From Planktomarina sp. (lineage in GTDB: Bacteria > Pseudomonadota > Alphaproteobacteria > Rhodobacterales > Rhodobacteraceae), in the NCBI GenBank assembly GCA_020630015.1, contig JAHDCF010000012.1, forward strand, positions 1 through 64,000: a stretch of DNA of 64,000 bases, in the 5' to 3' direction. Made by a program: the position numbers and the translations under genes. Shown piece after piece: positions 55,229 through 64,000 of this stretch; the stretch's first letter is position 1, and each line of letters starts with the position of its first letter. The notes beneath the pieces are model-generated. The model saw only the letters and a list, made by a program, of their open reading frames with translations, ran no database searches and was not told where the DNA came from.

Positions 55229-55488
55229 GACGCGTCCTCTTTCGCCAATCGTGTTGAAATAATTCCATGGTTTTGCGTGTTTCGCGTCACCACAAGCCAT
55301 GCTGAACAACCATAGTCATGCGACCACAAATCTTCGACCACACCTGCAATATTATCGCGATTATGAAGATATTCATCCCAAACCACGTCCCCCGCATCAG
55401 GGTCGGGTCTGTTGCGCAAATTTGCATGACCAAGATACGAAAACTCTCGGGCATCGCGGGTGCCACAAATGGGGCAATTCATTCTCAT
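55225..55488 (-). CDS. soxD: Sarcosine oxidase, delta subunit
   Basis: Zinc-binding small subunit of 87 residues. MRMNCPICGTRDAREFSYLG carries the CxxC and His ligands, and the C-terminal part has YGCSAWLVVTRNTQNHGI. It is needed for assembly of the tetramer. GGGGAC precedes the ATG. It lies between soxB and soxA in the order soxB-soxD-soxA-soxG. Confidence 0.94.
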   Translation of the reverse strand: MRMNCPICGTRDAREFSYLGHANLRNRPDPDAGDVVWDEYLHNRDNIAGVVEDLWSHDYGCSAWLVVTRNTQNHGIISTRLAKEDAS

Positions 55489-55500
55489 TTTATTGTCCCC

Positions 55501-56757
55501 TCAATGCAAATTGTGATGAGAGCCGGTACCCTCTTCATCCATCAAACCCGTTCCTGTTCGGAACCGATCCAATCGAAATTTGGTTGCGGCGGGATGTGGG
55601 CGGTCTTGGGCGATGAGATGGGCAAAACAATTGCCAGAAGCCGGCACCGCTTTGAAACCGCCGTAACACCAACCAGCATTCAAATAGAGACCATCAACAT
55701 GGGTTTTATCAATGATCGGTGATCCATCAGAAGTCATATCCATGATGCCCCCCCAACTGCGCAGCAAACGCGCCTTTCCGATTATCGGCATCAATGTCAT
55801 GGCCGCTTCTGCAACGTGCTCAGCCATAGGAAGGTTCCCACGTGCGGCATAACTTGAATACATGTCCAAGTTTCCACCAAACACCAGACCGCCCTTGTCC
55901 GATTGGCTGATATAAAAATGCCCCAGCATTCCATAACTCACGACATGATTGATCACGGGCTTTAAGCCTTCTGTGACAAACGCTTGCAAAACATGGCTTT
56001 CAATGGGCAACCGCATACCTGCCATCGCCGCCACTTGGCTCGAACGCCCTGCTACGACAATCGCAACCTTTTTGGCAGAAATCGCACCACGGGTGGTTTG
56101 CACCCCTTGAACCACACCATCAATAATATCGATGCCAGTGACTTCGCAGTTTTGAATGATTTCCACCCCTCGACGATCCGCCCCACGCGCATAGCCCCAT
56201 GCCACCGCATCATGGCGTGCCGTCCCGGCACGTCGGTACATAATCCCGCCGTAAATCGGGAACCTCGTTTGATCGTAGTCGAGGTAAGGCACTTCACGTC
56301 GCAATTGATCAACGGTCAGAATTTCCGCATCATCGCCTTGGTTAATAACCGCATTGGCCCGACGCACCCCCGCATCCCGGGCTGCATCACTGTTAAACAA
56401 AGCAAGCTGTCCGCGTTGAGACAACATCGCGTTGTAATTCAGATCTTGTTCCAATCCTTCCCACAGCTTCAGCGAATGGGAATAAAATTCAGAGTTTCCA
56501 GGCATCATGTAATTTGCCCGTACGATGGTGGTGTTCCGCCCAACATTGCCGCCACCGATATAACCTTTCTCGAGCACCGCAATATTTTTCAGACCATGTT
56601 CTTTGGCCAAATAATAGGCAGTGGAGAGGCCATGCCCACCACCACCGATAATAACAATATCATATTCACCCTTTGGATCGGGATCACGCCAATGGGGACG
56701 CCACCCCTTATTTCCGGTCAAACCTTCTTTCAAAATGCGCAGTGCTGAAAACGTCAT
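55501..56757 (-). CDS. soxB: Sarcosine oxidase, beta subunit
   Basis: Flavoprotein of 418 residues that oxidises sarcosine to glycine and formaldehyde/methylene-THF. The FAD motif is IVIIGGGGHGLSTAYYLAKE. ARHDAVAWGYARGADRRG includes His182, which lies at the place of the covalent FMN attachment in known enzymes. ATG at 56757 follows GGGAG. It is the first gene of the operon; the promoter lies in the 155 bases towards the divergent DUF4344 gene. Confidence 0.95.
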   Translation of the reverse strand: MTFSALRILKEGLTGNKGWRPHWRDPDPKGEYDIVIIGGGGHGLSTAYYLAKEHGLKNIAVLEKGYIGGGNVGRNTTIVRANYMMPGNSEFYSHSLKLWEGLEQDLNYNAMLSQRGQLALFNSDAARDAGVRRANAVINQGDDAEILTVDQLRREVPYLDYDQTRFPIYGGIMYRRAGTARHDAVAWGYARGADRRGVEIIQNCEVTGIDIIDGVVQGVQTTRGAISAKKVAIVVAGRSSQVAAMAGMRLPIESHVLQAFVTEGLKPVINHVVSYGMLGHFYISQSDKGGLVFGGNLDMYSSYAARGNLPMAEHVAEAAMTLMPIIGKARLLRSWGGIMDMTSDGSPIIDKTHVDGLYLNAGWCYGGFKAVPASGNCFAHLIAQDRPHPAATKFRLDRFRTGTGLMDEEGTGSHHNLH

Positions 56758-56912
56758 TTCGATCTCCCTTACAGAAAGGTTTGCATCACTTTTGGAGCAC
56801 AAAAAAGAACAAAAATAGCTTGGGGCTTTTATTCGCCGCCAAAAATGATGACTTGAATTTCATTCCCCACCCGTGTTTCAGAATGACGACAGATAAAAAC
56901 GGCACGAGAACG

Positions 56913-57662
56913 ATGATAACTTTGCGCTTTTCACCTATTTTGGCATTAACTTTGCTTTTACCTGTATCAGTGAATGCAGAAACAGAATTGACGGATGTTC
57001 AACAAGAATTTCTGTCAGCAAATGTTTTGGGAATTTTCTATCACGAACTTGGGCATGCCCTTATTGATGTGCAAAACGTTCCAATCTTTGGACAAGAGGA
57101 AGATGCAGCAGATGTATTATCTGCGTTTTTGATTGATGCACTGTTTGACGAAGAAACAGCGCAAAGCATCGCTTTCGACGCTGCCTATGGATACCTGACG
57201 TCTGAAGACACTGGGGAAGACATCCCATTTTGGGATGTGCACGGCCCCGACGAGCAACGATTTTACAACCATGTTTGTATTTTCTATGGCGCAAACCCCG
57301 ACGCACGTGAAGAATTCGCAAAAGATCTGGATTTACCACAAGAGCGGGCCGAATATTGCCCATCAGAATATGACCAGGCCGCCAATGCATGGGGGGGTGT
57401 CCTTGATGGAATGATCAATCAAGATGGCGAACCGATGAAATTCGTTCCGGCAAAAGGTGAATACAGCGATATTCTCAACCCGTTGTTGTCAAACGAAGTG
57501 GATAGTCTGAACGCCGATTTTGGTTTTGCAGCTCAGATTACGGTTACGATCGATGATTGTGGCGAACCAAATGCCTTTTATGATCCGCAAACCCGCGGCA
57601 TCACATTTTGCCGCGAGTTCGCACCATATCTTTTAGAAACGCTCGAAGCGTTTTCGCAATAA
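56913..57662 (+). CDS. Exported putative metallopeptidase (DUF4344-like)
   Basis: Protein of 249 residues. A signal peptide (ITLRFSPILALTLLLPVSVNA) precedes a zinc motif HELGHALID with His44, Glu45 and His48. The DUF4344 group has this pattern, with AANAWGGVLDGMINQ and the Cys pairs later. The physiological substrate is unknown. ATG at 56913 starts the signal peptide; the frame open to 56673 adds unlikely sequence, and the start at 56883 is possible. It ends five bases from the convergent gdh stop. Confidence 0.8.
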   Translation: MITLRFSPILALTLLLPVSVNAETELTDVQQEFLSANVLGIFYHELGHALIDVQNVPIFGQEEDAADVLSAFLIDALFDEETAQSIAFDAAYGYLTSEDTGEDIPFWDVHGPDEQRFYNHVCIFYGANPDAREEFAKDLDLPQERAEYCPSEYDQAANAWGGVLDGMINQDGEPMKFVPAKGEYSDILNPLLSNEVDSLNADFGFAAQITVTIDDCGEPNAFYDPQTRGITFCREFAPYLLETLEAFSQ

Positions 57663-57666
57663 AGAC

Positions 57667-59097
57667 CTATAACCCCTTCGCACGATAGCTGTCTGCGACC
57701 TTGCCAATGGCCACCAAATAAGCGGCTGTGCGCATATCGGTCACGTCATCGCGTCGCCGCCAAACCTCGGCCATATCTTGATATGCACCGCGCATCGTGT
57801 CGTCCAAACCGGAACGAACCAATTCCAATTCGCCTGCACCTTTAAGGTATTTGGACTTGAAATCTGGTGTCATTGACCATGCATCCCCCAAAAGTGTGTC
57901 AAGTCGCGACAGTTCATCCACCAACAATTGATGTCGGCTTTCTTCAGCGCGTCTTTGCATGCGGCCAAATCGAATATGGCTTAGGTTTTTCACCCATTCG
58001 AAATAAGAAACCGTTACCCCACCAGCATTCGCATACATATCAGGTATAATCACCGTTCCTTTGGCCTTCAAAATATCATCTGCAGTTGCCGTCACCGGGC
58101 CATTGGCCGCTTCGATGATCAAAGGTGCTTTGATATAGGCTGCATTATCTTTATGTATCACACCTTCAAGCGCCGCTGGGATCAAAATATCGCATTCTTC
58201 TTCTAAGCCAACCGGGCCATCTGGCCCATACCAAGCATTTGGAAATCCTTTGACCCCACCGGTTTCAGCGATCCAGTTTCGCAACGCGTCGATATCCAAA
58301 CCATCGGGATTGTTTATGCGACCATCCCGTTCAATCACGGTGATAACTTTCGCACCATCCTCCTCGGACAGAAACTTGGCCGCGTGGTATCCCACATTGC
58401 CCAAACCTTGTACGACAACGCGCTTGCCATCCAACGTGCCCGACAAACCCGCCTTAGCAACATCTTCTGGGCATCTAAAAAATTCTTGTAAGGCGTATTG
58501 AACACCGCGCCCCGTTGCCTCTGTGCGCCCTGCAATGCCGCCAGAATTAACAGGTTTGCCCGTAACGCAGGCCGGACCATTGATATCGGTGGTGTGCATG
58601 CGCTGATATTGATCAGCAATCCATGCCATTTCGCGCTCACCCGTCCCCATATCTGGTGCAGGAACATTTTGGGATGGGTTTATCAAATCACGTTTGATCA
58701 GCTCATATGCAAATCGCCGCGTAATCTGTTCAAGTTCATGTTCTTCCCATTCAGCAGGGTTAATTCTAAGTCCTCCCTTTGAGCCACCATATGGGGCTTC
58801 CACCAAAGCACACTTATAAGTCATCAACGCGGCGAGTGCTTCCACCTCATCTTGGTTAACTCCCATCGCAAACCGGATCCCACCTTTTACGGGCTCCATA
58901 TGTTCTGAATGAACGGCGCGATAACCAGTGAATGTCTTTATTTCACCTCTCAAACGCACTCCAAATCGAACGGTATATGTGGCGTTACAGACCCGAATCT
59001 TTTCAGCCATCCCAGGCGGAAGATCCATTAAATCCATCGCGCGGTTGACCATTATATTAACACTGTCACGGAAACTTGGTTCGCTGGCTGCGGACAT
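57667..59097 (-). CDS. gdhA: Glutamate dehydrogenase (Glu/Leu/Phe/Val family)
   Basis: Hexameric amino-acid dehydrogenase of 476 residues that interconverts glutamate and 2-oxoglutarate with NAD(P). The catalytic Lys is in EAPYGGSKGGLRI, and the nucleotide-binding motif VVVQGLGNVGYHAAKFL is clear. The Gly-rich MGTGEREMAWIADQYQ also fits GDH. It may feed nitrogen from sarcosine or betaine-derived glycine metabolism. ATG at 59097 is standard. Confidence 0.9.
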   Translation of the reverse strand: MSAASEPSFRDSVNIMVNRAMDLMDLPPGMAEKIRVCNATYTVRFGVRLRGEIKTFTGYRAVHSEHMEPVKGGIRFAMGVNQDEVEALAALMTYKCALVEAPYGGSKGGLRINPAEWEEHELEQITRRFAYELIKRDLINPSQNVPAPDMGTGEREMAWIADQYQRMHTTDINGPACVTGKPVNSGGIAGRTEATGRGVQYALQEFFRCPEDVAKAGLSGTLDGKRVVVQGLGNVGYHAAKFLSEEDGAKVITVIERDGRINNPDGLDIDALRNWIAETGGVKGFPNAWYGPDGPVGLEEECDILIPAALEGVIHKDNAAYIKAPLIIEAANGPVTATADDILKAKGTVIIPDMYANAGGVTVSYFEWVKNLSHIRFGRMQRRAEESRHQLLVDELSRLDTLLGDAWSMTPDFKSKYLKGAGELELVRSGLDDTMRGAYQDMAEVWRRRDDVTDMRTAAYLVAIGKVADSYRAKGL

Positions 59098-59193
59098 CGG
59101 ATTGCCTTTCTTTGCAAATCACCTGCGACAATCTGTACACCGCAATAGGTAAAGCGAAAGTCAAATCGACTTGAATTCAAAGGTTTAACGCTA

Positions 59194-59688
59194 TCAGTCG
59201 GGCTGACCCGATTGTTTTGCATCGCGCTCGGCCAAATATGCGGCCAAACCATCAGACATGGCCTTGGCAGCCCCACGAATTGTGACACCGCCAATGCCAA
59301 GGGTGCGCCCAACGCGCCAATACATGCCAGGAACAAAAGCAAAGCCAGGCGCTGTTTTAAGTTTCACAGAAATGCCGCCCGATGGTTTCATCGCAAACAT
59401 ACCCGGCTCCACGCGGTCGATATTGTCAATGTGTGCCAGTTCTTCGCCTGTGGAAAGGTAAATACCATCTTCGCGCAAGTCGACTGATGCCTTTGTCCCA
59501 CGGGCCAATGCGCGCGCGCCCAACAACGTGACCACCCCGATGGCCAACAAAAATCCACGCACCCCGAACCCAAGCGGGCTGTTGATGGCTGTATAAATCA
59601 AAATGACAGACAACAGCATCATAAACACAAGTGCGATCACCCGACGGGCAGGAGCAACATCAAGCCGAAAGAGCAAAGTATCATCCAT
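59194..59688 (-). CDS. Two-helix membrane protein with PH-like domain, unknown function
   Basis: Protein of 164 residues. Two membrane helices (VIALVFMMLLSVILIYTAIN and FLLAIGVVTLLGARAL) precede a PH-like part (VDLREDGIYLSTGEELAHID, then VSVKLK-like GGISVKLKTAPGFAFVPG). Many alphaproteobacteria have such proteins; function unknown. It lies between gdhA and the dehydrogenase gene on the same strand, 37 bases from the latter. Confidence 0.75.
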   Translation of the reverse strand: MDDTLLFRLDVAPARRVIALVFMMLLSVILIYTAINSPLGFGVRGFLLAIGVVTLLGARALARGTKASVDLREDGIYLSTGEELAHIDNIDRVEPGMFAMKPSGGISVKLKTAPGFAFVPGMYWRVGRTLGIGGVTIRGAAKAMSDGLAAYLAERDAKQSGQPD

Positions 59689-59725
59689 ACCCGAGGGTTT
59701 AGCCTTCGCAGCTGAAGTTACAAGC

Positions 59726-60670
59726 CTATCTCTTTACGATGACCTCATACCCCGGCTCTTCAGGCTCATCATCGACCATTTCGGCAGGAAATCCGGGGGC
59801 TGTCACGTCAAGGCCTGTACGATCCTCGAGACGCTTGATGATATTTGGCGACAATTCACGCGGCCCATATTTTGCGATCCCATCTTCAAAAATCTTAATC
59901 ATGAGTGGGTTCATTTCCAGTTCAACACCGGCACGATCGGCAACATTTTGAAAAAGACCGATATCTTTGGCCACCAAATCCATTGTGAAAGAAATGTCAC
60001 GCGAACCGTTCAAAATGACCTGACTTTCGGTCTCGTGAACAAATGAAGTTCCAGATGAAATCGCCATGGCTTCATAGGCAACACCCAAATCCATGCCGGC
60101 CCCTTTGCAAACGGTCAAAGCCTCGGCACAAGAGATAAGGTTAGCCGTTGCTAGATAGTTGGTAACAACCTTCAAAACCGATGCACTGCCCAGATCACCA
60201 GTGTGCAAAACCCTGCGCCCCATAGTTGTCAAAAGCGGCAGTATCCGTTCAAACGTGGCGCGATCACATCCAGCAAATATAGAAATATTTCCAGTATCTG
60301 CTCGATGACACCCCCCAGAAACCGGGCAATCAACGGCGGCACCACCTTTTTCAATTACCATGCCACCCAGACGCTTTACTTCGGCTTCGTCGGTCGTAGA
60401 CATTTCCATCCAAATCTTACCGTCAGTCACGAACGGTAACATTTCTTGCATAACCGCATCGCTGGCCGCAGGGCTTGGAAGACAAGTAATCACAGCATCG
60501 CAAGACTGCATCAGGTTGGCCGAGCTTTTGCCATCAGTCGCGCCAGCAGACACCGCCTTGGCCACCAAATCAGCATCCAAATCGTGGACACTGATATCCA
60601 TACCATTGCGAAGCAAACTGCCTGACAGTTTGCCGCCCACATTCCCCAACCCGATAAATCCAATCTTCAT
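59726..60670 (-). CDS. 3-hydroxyisobutyrate dehydrogenase-like oxidoreductase
   Basis: NAD(P)-dependent beta-hydroxyacid dehydrogenase of 314 residues. The N-terminal motif is KIGFIGLGNVGGKLSGSLLR, the substrate-binding motif is DCPVSGGCHRADTGNISIF and the catalytic Lys is in GSASVLKVVTNYLATANL. Substrates in this family include 3-hydroxyisobutyrate, tartronate semialdehyde and others; context does not choose. ATG at 60670 gives the usual N-terminus; the open frame to 60703 is not needed. A perfect inverted repeat lies 46 bases upstream. Confidence 0.9.
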   Translation of the reverse strand: MKIGFIGLGNVGGKLSGSLLRNGMDISVHDLDADLVAKAVSAGATDGKSSANLMQSCDAVITCLPSPAASDAVMQEMLPFVTDGKIWMEMSTTDEAEVKRLGGMVIEKGGAAVDCPVSGGCHRADTGNISIFAGCDRATFERILPLLTTMGRRVLHTGDLGSASVLKVVTNYLATANLISCAEALTVCKGAGMDLGVAYEAMAISSGTSFVHETESQVILNGSRDISFTMDLVAKDIGLFQNVADRAGVELEMNPLMIKIFEDGIAKYGPRELSPNIIKRLEDRTGLDVTAPGFPAEMVDDEPEEPGYEVIVKR

Positions 60671-60715
60671 TTCATACTCCCATTCGCATTTGCGCCTATC
60701 CAATCTGTGCGATTA

Positions 60716-60745
60716 GGCATTGTCACATCTGTTTGCGACAATGCC
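60716..60745. promoter_or_regulatory. Inverted repeat, candidate operator
   Basis: GGCATTGTC (60716-60724) and GACAATGCC (60737-60745) are perfect nine-base arms with a 12-base spacer, in the gap between the divergent oxidoreductase and lipoprotein genes. The spacing suits a dimeric regulator binding two adjacent helical turns. Confidence 0.5.
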
Positions 60746-60844
60746 GTTCATTTCGCGGACTTTACTGCAAGTTCGTGAACCAAGATTGGTTGAAGGTGTT
60801 GTGACATCCAGATATCGTCGTGATGTGTACAGAATGGCCCACAT

Positions 60845-61186
60845 ATGCTGAAACGGATTTCACATTTGGTTGTCGTGTTGATCGGGGTACTGGGATGTAC
60901 TCCGCTACCAGACGTTGGCGAAAACAGAACTGAAGCCCTCAGAAACGCCACCTACCCTGAGTTTATTCCGTTGAATGAATTGCCAACCCAACCAAAGGTG
61001 AACCGCGTCGCCATTGAACAAGATGTTCAGGCACGTTTGGCCCGCGTTAACACGAAGGCAAAGCGCCTGCGCGGTCCTGTTTTAACACCGGCAGAACGGT
61101 CCCGTCTCAAATCGCGACGGACAATCGTACGTGGCCAAGTCTTAAGCCCTGCCGATAGACAGAGATTGGGAACGCGTCTTCAGTGA
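60845..61186 (+). CDS. Small lipoprotein, unknown function
   Basis: Protein of 113 residues with a lipoprotein signal peptide (ISHLVVVLIGVLGC, Cys18 as lipidation site) and a short, basic, probably helical body (RLARVNTKAKRLRGPVLTPAERSRL). No domain is recognised. The nearest plus-strand neighbour downstream is hom, 67 bases away. I assign no function. Confidence 0.65.
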   Translation: MLKRISHLVVVLIGVLGCTPLPDVGENRTEALRNATYPEFIPLNELPTQPKVNRVAIEQDVQARLARVNTKAKRLRGPVLTPAERSRLKSRRTIVRGQVLSPADRQRLGTRLQ

Positions 61187-61253
61187 TCTTGGCGTGTTGC
61201 ACTGATCCAATCTGTGGCCTAAACGGTTTTGGAATATTTCAAGGGATTTTGCT

Positions 61254-62543
61254 ATGACTGCTGCACCACTTCGTCTTGCCATCGCCGGTTTGGGAACCGT
61301 GGGAGTGGGCGTGATTAAAATGCTGACGCGAAATGCAAACCTGATTGAACGGCGAACCGGTCGCCCAGTTGTGATTTCCGCAATATCAGCGCGGTCGCGA
61401 TCCAAAGATAGAGGGATCACTTTGAAGTCATTCGATTGGGAAGACGATCCCGTCGCAATGGCCAAACGGGATGATGTGGACGTTTTTGTTGAATTGATGG
61501 GTGGCACAGATGGCCCTGCCAAAGCTGCAACCGAAGCTGCATTAAACGCGGGCAAAGACGTTGTCACTGCAAACAAAGCGATGTTGGCCGTGCATGGCAA
61601 CGAACTCGCAAAATTGGCAGAAGACGCCGATAAACTTATCCGGTTCGAAGCAGCAGTCGCCGGCGGCATACCTGTTGTGAAGGCCCTGACAGAAGGATTG
61701 GCCGGAAACGAAATTACCCGTGTCTTAGGCGTCATGAATGGGACATGTAATTACATCCTGACGCGCATGGAAACCGCAGGCCTTCCATATGAAGAGGTTT
61801 TCGCCGAGGCAGATGCCCTGGGGTACCTCGAAGCGGATCCGAATTTGGATGTTGGCGGCATCGACGCGGGTCATAAATTGGCGCTGTTATCTTCGATCGC
61901 CTATGGCACCAAAGTTGATTTTGATGGCGTAGTTTTGGAAGGCATCGGCGCGATCACAATCGAAGACATCAATGCGGCTGCCCGCATGGGCTACCGCATC
62001 AAGCTTTTGGGTGTCTCTCAGATGACGGGACGTGGTTTGGAACAACGCATGACCCCCTGTTTGGTTCCGGCCAATTCACCATTGGGACAACTCGAAGGTG
62101 GCACCAATATGGTTATCTTGGAAGGTGAAGACAGCGGGACAATTGTATTGCGAGGTGCCGGCGCGGGCGAAGGGCCAACAGCCAGCGCAGTTATGTCTGA
62201 CATATTAGATATTGCGCGCGGAACACGCATATCGACCTTCGGCCAGCCTGTTGGCAACCTTGTTGCTTCGAAACCTGCAAAGGCCGATACACCTGCCGCA
62301 TTCTATTTGCGCTTTCACTTACAAGACAAACCCGGCGCATTGGCGAAAGTTGCTGCCGGTTTGGGTGAAGCTGGTGTTTCTATTGCCCAGATGCGTCAAG
62401 TCGAAGAAACCCAAGGCGTGGCACAAGTTATCATTGTAACCCACAAAACCAGTCGAGATTCGCTGGATCGCGCATTGGATGCGGTTTCAGGCAGCAAAGT
62501 CCTTGATGGTGCAACGGTTGCTTTACGGATTGAAGATATCTGA
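61254..62543 (+). CDS. hom: Homoserine dehydrogenase
   Basis: NAD(P)-dependent homoserine dehydrogenase of 429 residues, in threonine, methionine and isoleucine synthesis. The N-terminal Rossmann motif is LAIAGLGTVGVGVIKM, the catalytic region has YILTRMETAGLPYEE and LGYLEADPNLDVGGIDAGHK (catalytic Lys), and a C-terminal ACT domain begins FYLRFHLQDKPGALAKVA. It leads the hom-glpX-recJ set. Confidence 0.96.
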   Translation: MTAAPLRLAIAGLGTVGVGVIKMLTRNANLIERRTGRPVVISAISARSRSKDRGITLKSFDWEDDPVAMAKRDDVDVFVELMGGTDGPAKAATEAALNAGKDVVTANKAMLAVHGNELAKLAEDADKLIRFEAAVAGGIPVVKALTEGLAGNEITRVLGVMNGTCNYILTRMETAGLPYEEVFAEADALGYLEADPNLDVGGIDAGHKLALLSSIAYGTKVDFDGVVLEGIGAITIEDINAAARMGYRIKLLGVSQMTGRGLEQRMTPCLVPANSPLGQLEGGTNMVILEGEDSGTIVLRGAGAGEGPTASAVMSDILDIARGTRISTFGQPVGNLVASKPAKADTPAAFYLRFHLQDKPGALAKVAAGLGEAGVSIAQMRQVEETQGVAQVIIVTHKTSRDSLDRALDAVSGSKVLDGATVALRIEDI

Positions 62544-62624
62544 CCCAGTGTTAGCGCAGCCAGCGTTGCAAACCCCCAGCGAACAACGTTAGCTGGCCAA
62601 AACCTTGTTTATGGAGTGCCCAGC

Positions 62625-63584
62625 ATGACCAATCCTATCGAATTTCACGATCGTTCCCTTTCCTTGGGTCTTGCGCGGGTGTCAGAAGCGGCGGCCCTCG
62701 CCTCCGCAAAATTGATTGGTCGTGGTGATGAAAAGGCCGCAGATCAGGCAGCTGTGAATGCAATGCGTGAACAGCTCAATAAATTGGACATCCAAGGGGT
62801 TGTTGTGATCGGCGAAGGTGAACGCGACGAAGCCCCGATGTTGTATATTGGTGAAGAAGTTGGAAGGGGAAGCGGCCCTGCGGTTGATATCGCACTGGAT
62901 CCTTTGGAAGGTACGACCCTAACCGCGAAAGACATGCCAAACGCCTTGACGGTGATTGCAATGGGGCCGCGTGGATCAATGTTGCATGCACCGGATGTCT
63001 ATATGGATAAGTTGGCGATTGGCCCGGGATATCGTGAAGGTGTTGTGACCATGGACATGTCACCATCCGAGCGTGTGAACGCTTTGGCCTCAGCCAAAGG
63101 ATGTTCCACGGAGGACATCACTGTTTGCGTCTTGGACCGTCCTCGCCACGAAGAAACAATTTCTGAAATTCGCGGAACTGGCGCTGCAGTGCGCCTCATC
63201 ACGGATGGCGATGTTGCCGGCGTTATTCATTGCGCGGAACCCGGAACAGGCATCGACATGTACATGGGTTCAGGCGGCGCACCTGAAGGGGTATTGGCTG
63301 CAGCCGCACTTAAATGTATGGGCGGTCAAATGTATGGCAAACTATTGTTCCGCAATGACGACGAACGTGGACGCGCCTCTAAGGCCGGGATAACAAATTT
63401 TGATCGCGTTTACACTCGTGATGATTTGGTGACTTCTGATGTGATCTTCGCTGCGACGGGTGTCACTGACGGATCAATCGTTTCGGGGATTAAACGTGAA
63501 GTGGGTTATTTAACGGCTGAAACCATCTTGATGCGTTCAAAAACTGGTTCTGTTCGGCGCATGACCTATCGCAACCCTGTTTGA
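62625..63584 (+). CDS. glpX: Fructose-1,6-bisphosphatase class II
   Basis: GlpX-type bisphosphatase of 319 residues, used in gluconeogenesis. The metal and phosphate motifs are GEGERDEAPMLYIGEEVG and DIALDPLEGTTLTAK. ATG at 62625 has GGAG upstream; the frame also opens with GTG at 62616. The order hom-glpX-recJ is conserved in Rhodobacterales by recollection. Its stop overlaps the recJ ATG by one base (TGATG). Confidence 0.95.
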   Translation: MTNPIEFHDRSLSLGLARVSEAAALASAKLIGRGDEKAADQAAVNAMREQLNKLDIQGVVVIGEGERDEAPMLYIGEEVGRGSGPAVDIALDPLEGTTLTAKDMPNALTVIAMGPRGSMLHAPDVYMDKLAIGPGYREGVVTMDMSPSERVNALASAKGCSTEDITVCVLDRPRHEETISEIRGTGAAVRLITDGDVAGVIHCAEPGTGIDMYMGSGGAPEGVLAAAALKCMGGQMYGKLLFRNDDERGRASKAGITNFDRVYTRDDLVTSDVIFAATGVTDGSIVSGIKREVGYLTAETILMRSKTGSVRRMTYRNPV

Positions 63585-64000
63585 TGTTTTTAGGGGTTGA
63601 AACCTCTTTGACAGGGCGCAGATGGGTGGGCCCTGACCCATCTGTTTTGCGCGCGGCGGAGGCACTTTCCCAAAACACAGACCATCCACCCGCCCTTTGC
63701 CAATTATTGGCCCAAAGAGGTGTAGATGCGCAAAACGCATCAGCATTTTTGGCCCCCTCAATTCGGGAACTTTTGCCCGACCCCCATTCCCTGAAAGACG
63801 TTGAGATTGCTGGGCGGCGCATGGCGAATGCCATAACAAAAAAAGAACGGGTGGCGATTTTTGCGGATTATGACGTTGACGGAGGCAGCTCAGCGGCGCT
63901 TTTAATTTCTTATTTTCGCCATTTCGGCATTAAGGCCAGCTTATACGTACCAGATCGCATAGATGAGGGTTACGGACCTAATGCACCGGCTATGCAGGCT
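63584..64000 (+). CDS. recJ: Single-strand exonuclease RecJ, N-terminal part (cut by window edge)
   Basis: N-terminal 139 residues of RecJ, a 5'-3' single-strand DNA exonuclease in recombination and repair. The DHH-family motif FADYDVDGGSSAALLISYF, with Asp residues at about 95-99, is present, preceded by the usual helical N-terminus. The start overlaps the glpX stop (TGATG). The gene continues past the window. Confidence 0.92.
   Translation, partial: MFLGVETSLTGRRWVGPDPSVLRAAEALSQNTDHPPALCQLLAQRGVDAQNASAFLAPSIRELLPDPHSLKDVEIAGRRMANAITKKERVAIFADYDVDGGSSAALLISYFRHFGIKASLYVPDRIDEGYGPNAPAMQA

Overview
The window looks like a chromosomal segment of a marine-type alphaproteobacterium of the order Rhodobacterales (Roseobacter group), with moderate G+C judged by eye. 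Support comes from gene content: the start of a Rhodobacter-type gene transfer agent (GTA) cluster downstream of a fab operon, a CarD regulator, a mitochondrial-like SUV3 helicase, an RpoH of alphaproteobacterial type, an MmcB protein, a RibBX-type riboflavin enzyme, a four-subunit sarcosine oxidase and a tRNA-His that ends in A73 and lacks an encoded G-1. No function here rests on a database search; calls come from motifs and recalled families.

Layout. 1-526: first genes of a GTA cluster (small terminase-like g1, large terminase cut by the window edge). 667-5911: fatty-acid and cell-wall operon on the minus strand, fabD, a ClpP-fold-like lipoprotein, fabG, acpP, fabF, mltG. 6060-7455: ribosomal operon rpsF-rpsR-rplI with a candidate regulatory leader and a strong terminator. 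7469-11280: an acetyltransferase, trigger factor, a DxD glycosyltransferase-like protein and a VOC protein. 11470-16326: a 978-residue protein with GspL-like and GspC/PilP-like ends, and a KefC-type antiporter. 16373-19260: cobT/cobS, carD, ferredoxin. 19339-23009: S4 protein, SUV3-like helicase, TPR protein. 23087-31228: lipid and small-molecule metabolism genes, pepF, an oxidoreductase, rpoH. 31396-34917: rluD, small Rhodobacterales proteins, tRNA-His, mmcB, a probable structured RNA (6S-like) and two tandem secreted paralogues. 34910-44716: riboflavin genes (nrdR-ribD and ribE-ribBX-ribH-nusB) separated by a capsule block (kpsS, Wza-like, kpsC). 44936-46992: GH16 hydrolase, YjbQ, VOC, an intergenic array of 11-bp repeats and a HlyU-like protein. 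47059-51738: a palindromic repeat, a probable HEPN protein that looks recently acquired, rpoD, dnaG. 51748-56757: sarcosine oxidase soxBDAG. 56913-64000: a DUF4344-like metallopeptidase, glutamate dehydrogenase, a membrane protein, a 3-hydroxyisobutyrate dehydrogenase-like enzyme, a lipoprotein, and hom-glpX-recJ (cut by the right edge).

The window is mostly housekeeping and very compact. No gap between genes exceeds 300 bases. Five convergent gene pairs share a four-base reciprocal stop-codon overlap, and one divergent pair shares a CATG double start. The points most worth a second look are the HEPN-like gene with its palindrome, the phased 11-bp repeats at 46641-46695, the structured RNA at about 33620-33815, the GspL/GspC-like fusion, and the break in large-terminase similarity next to the left edge.
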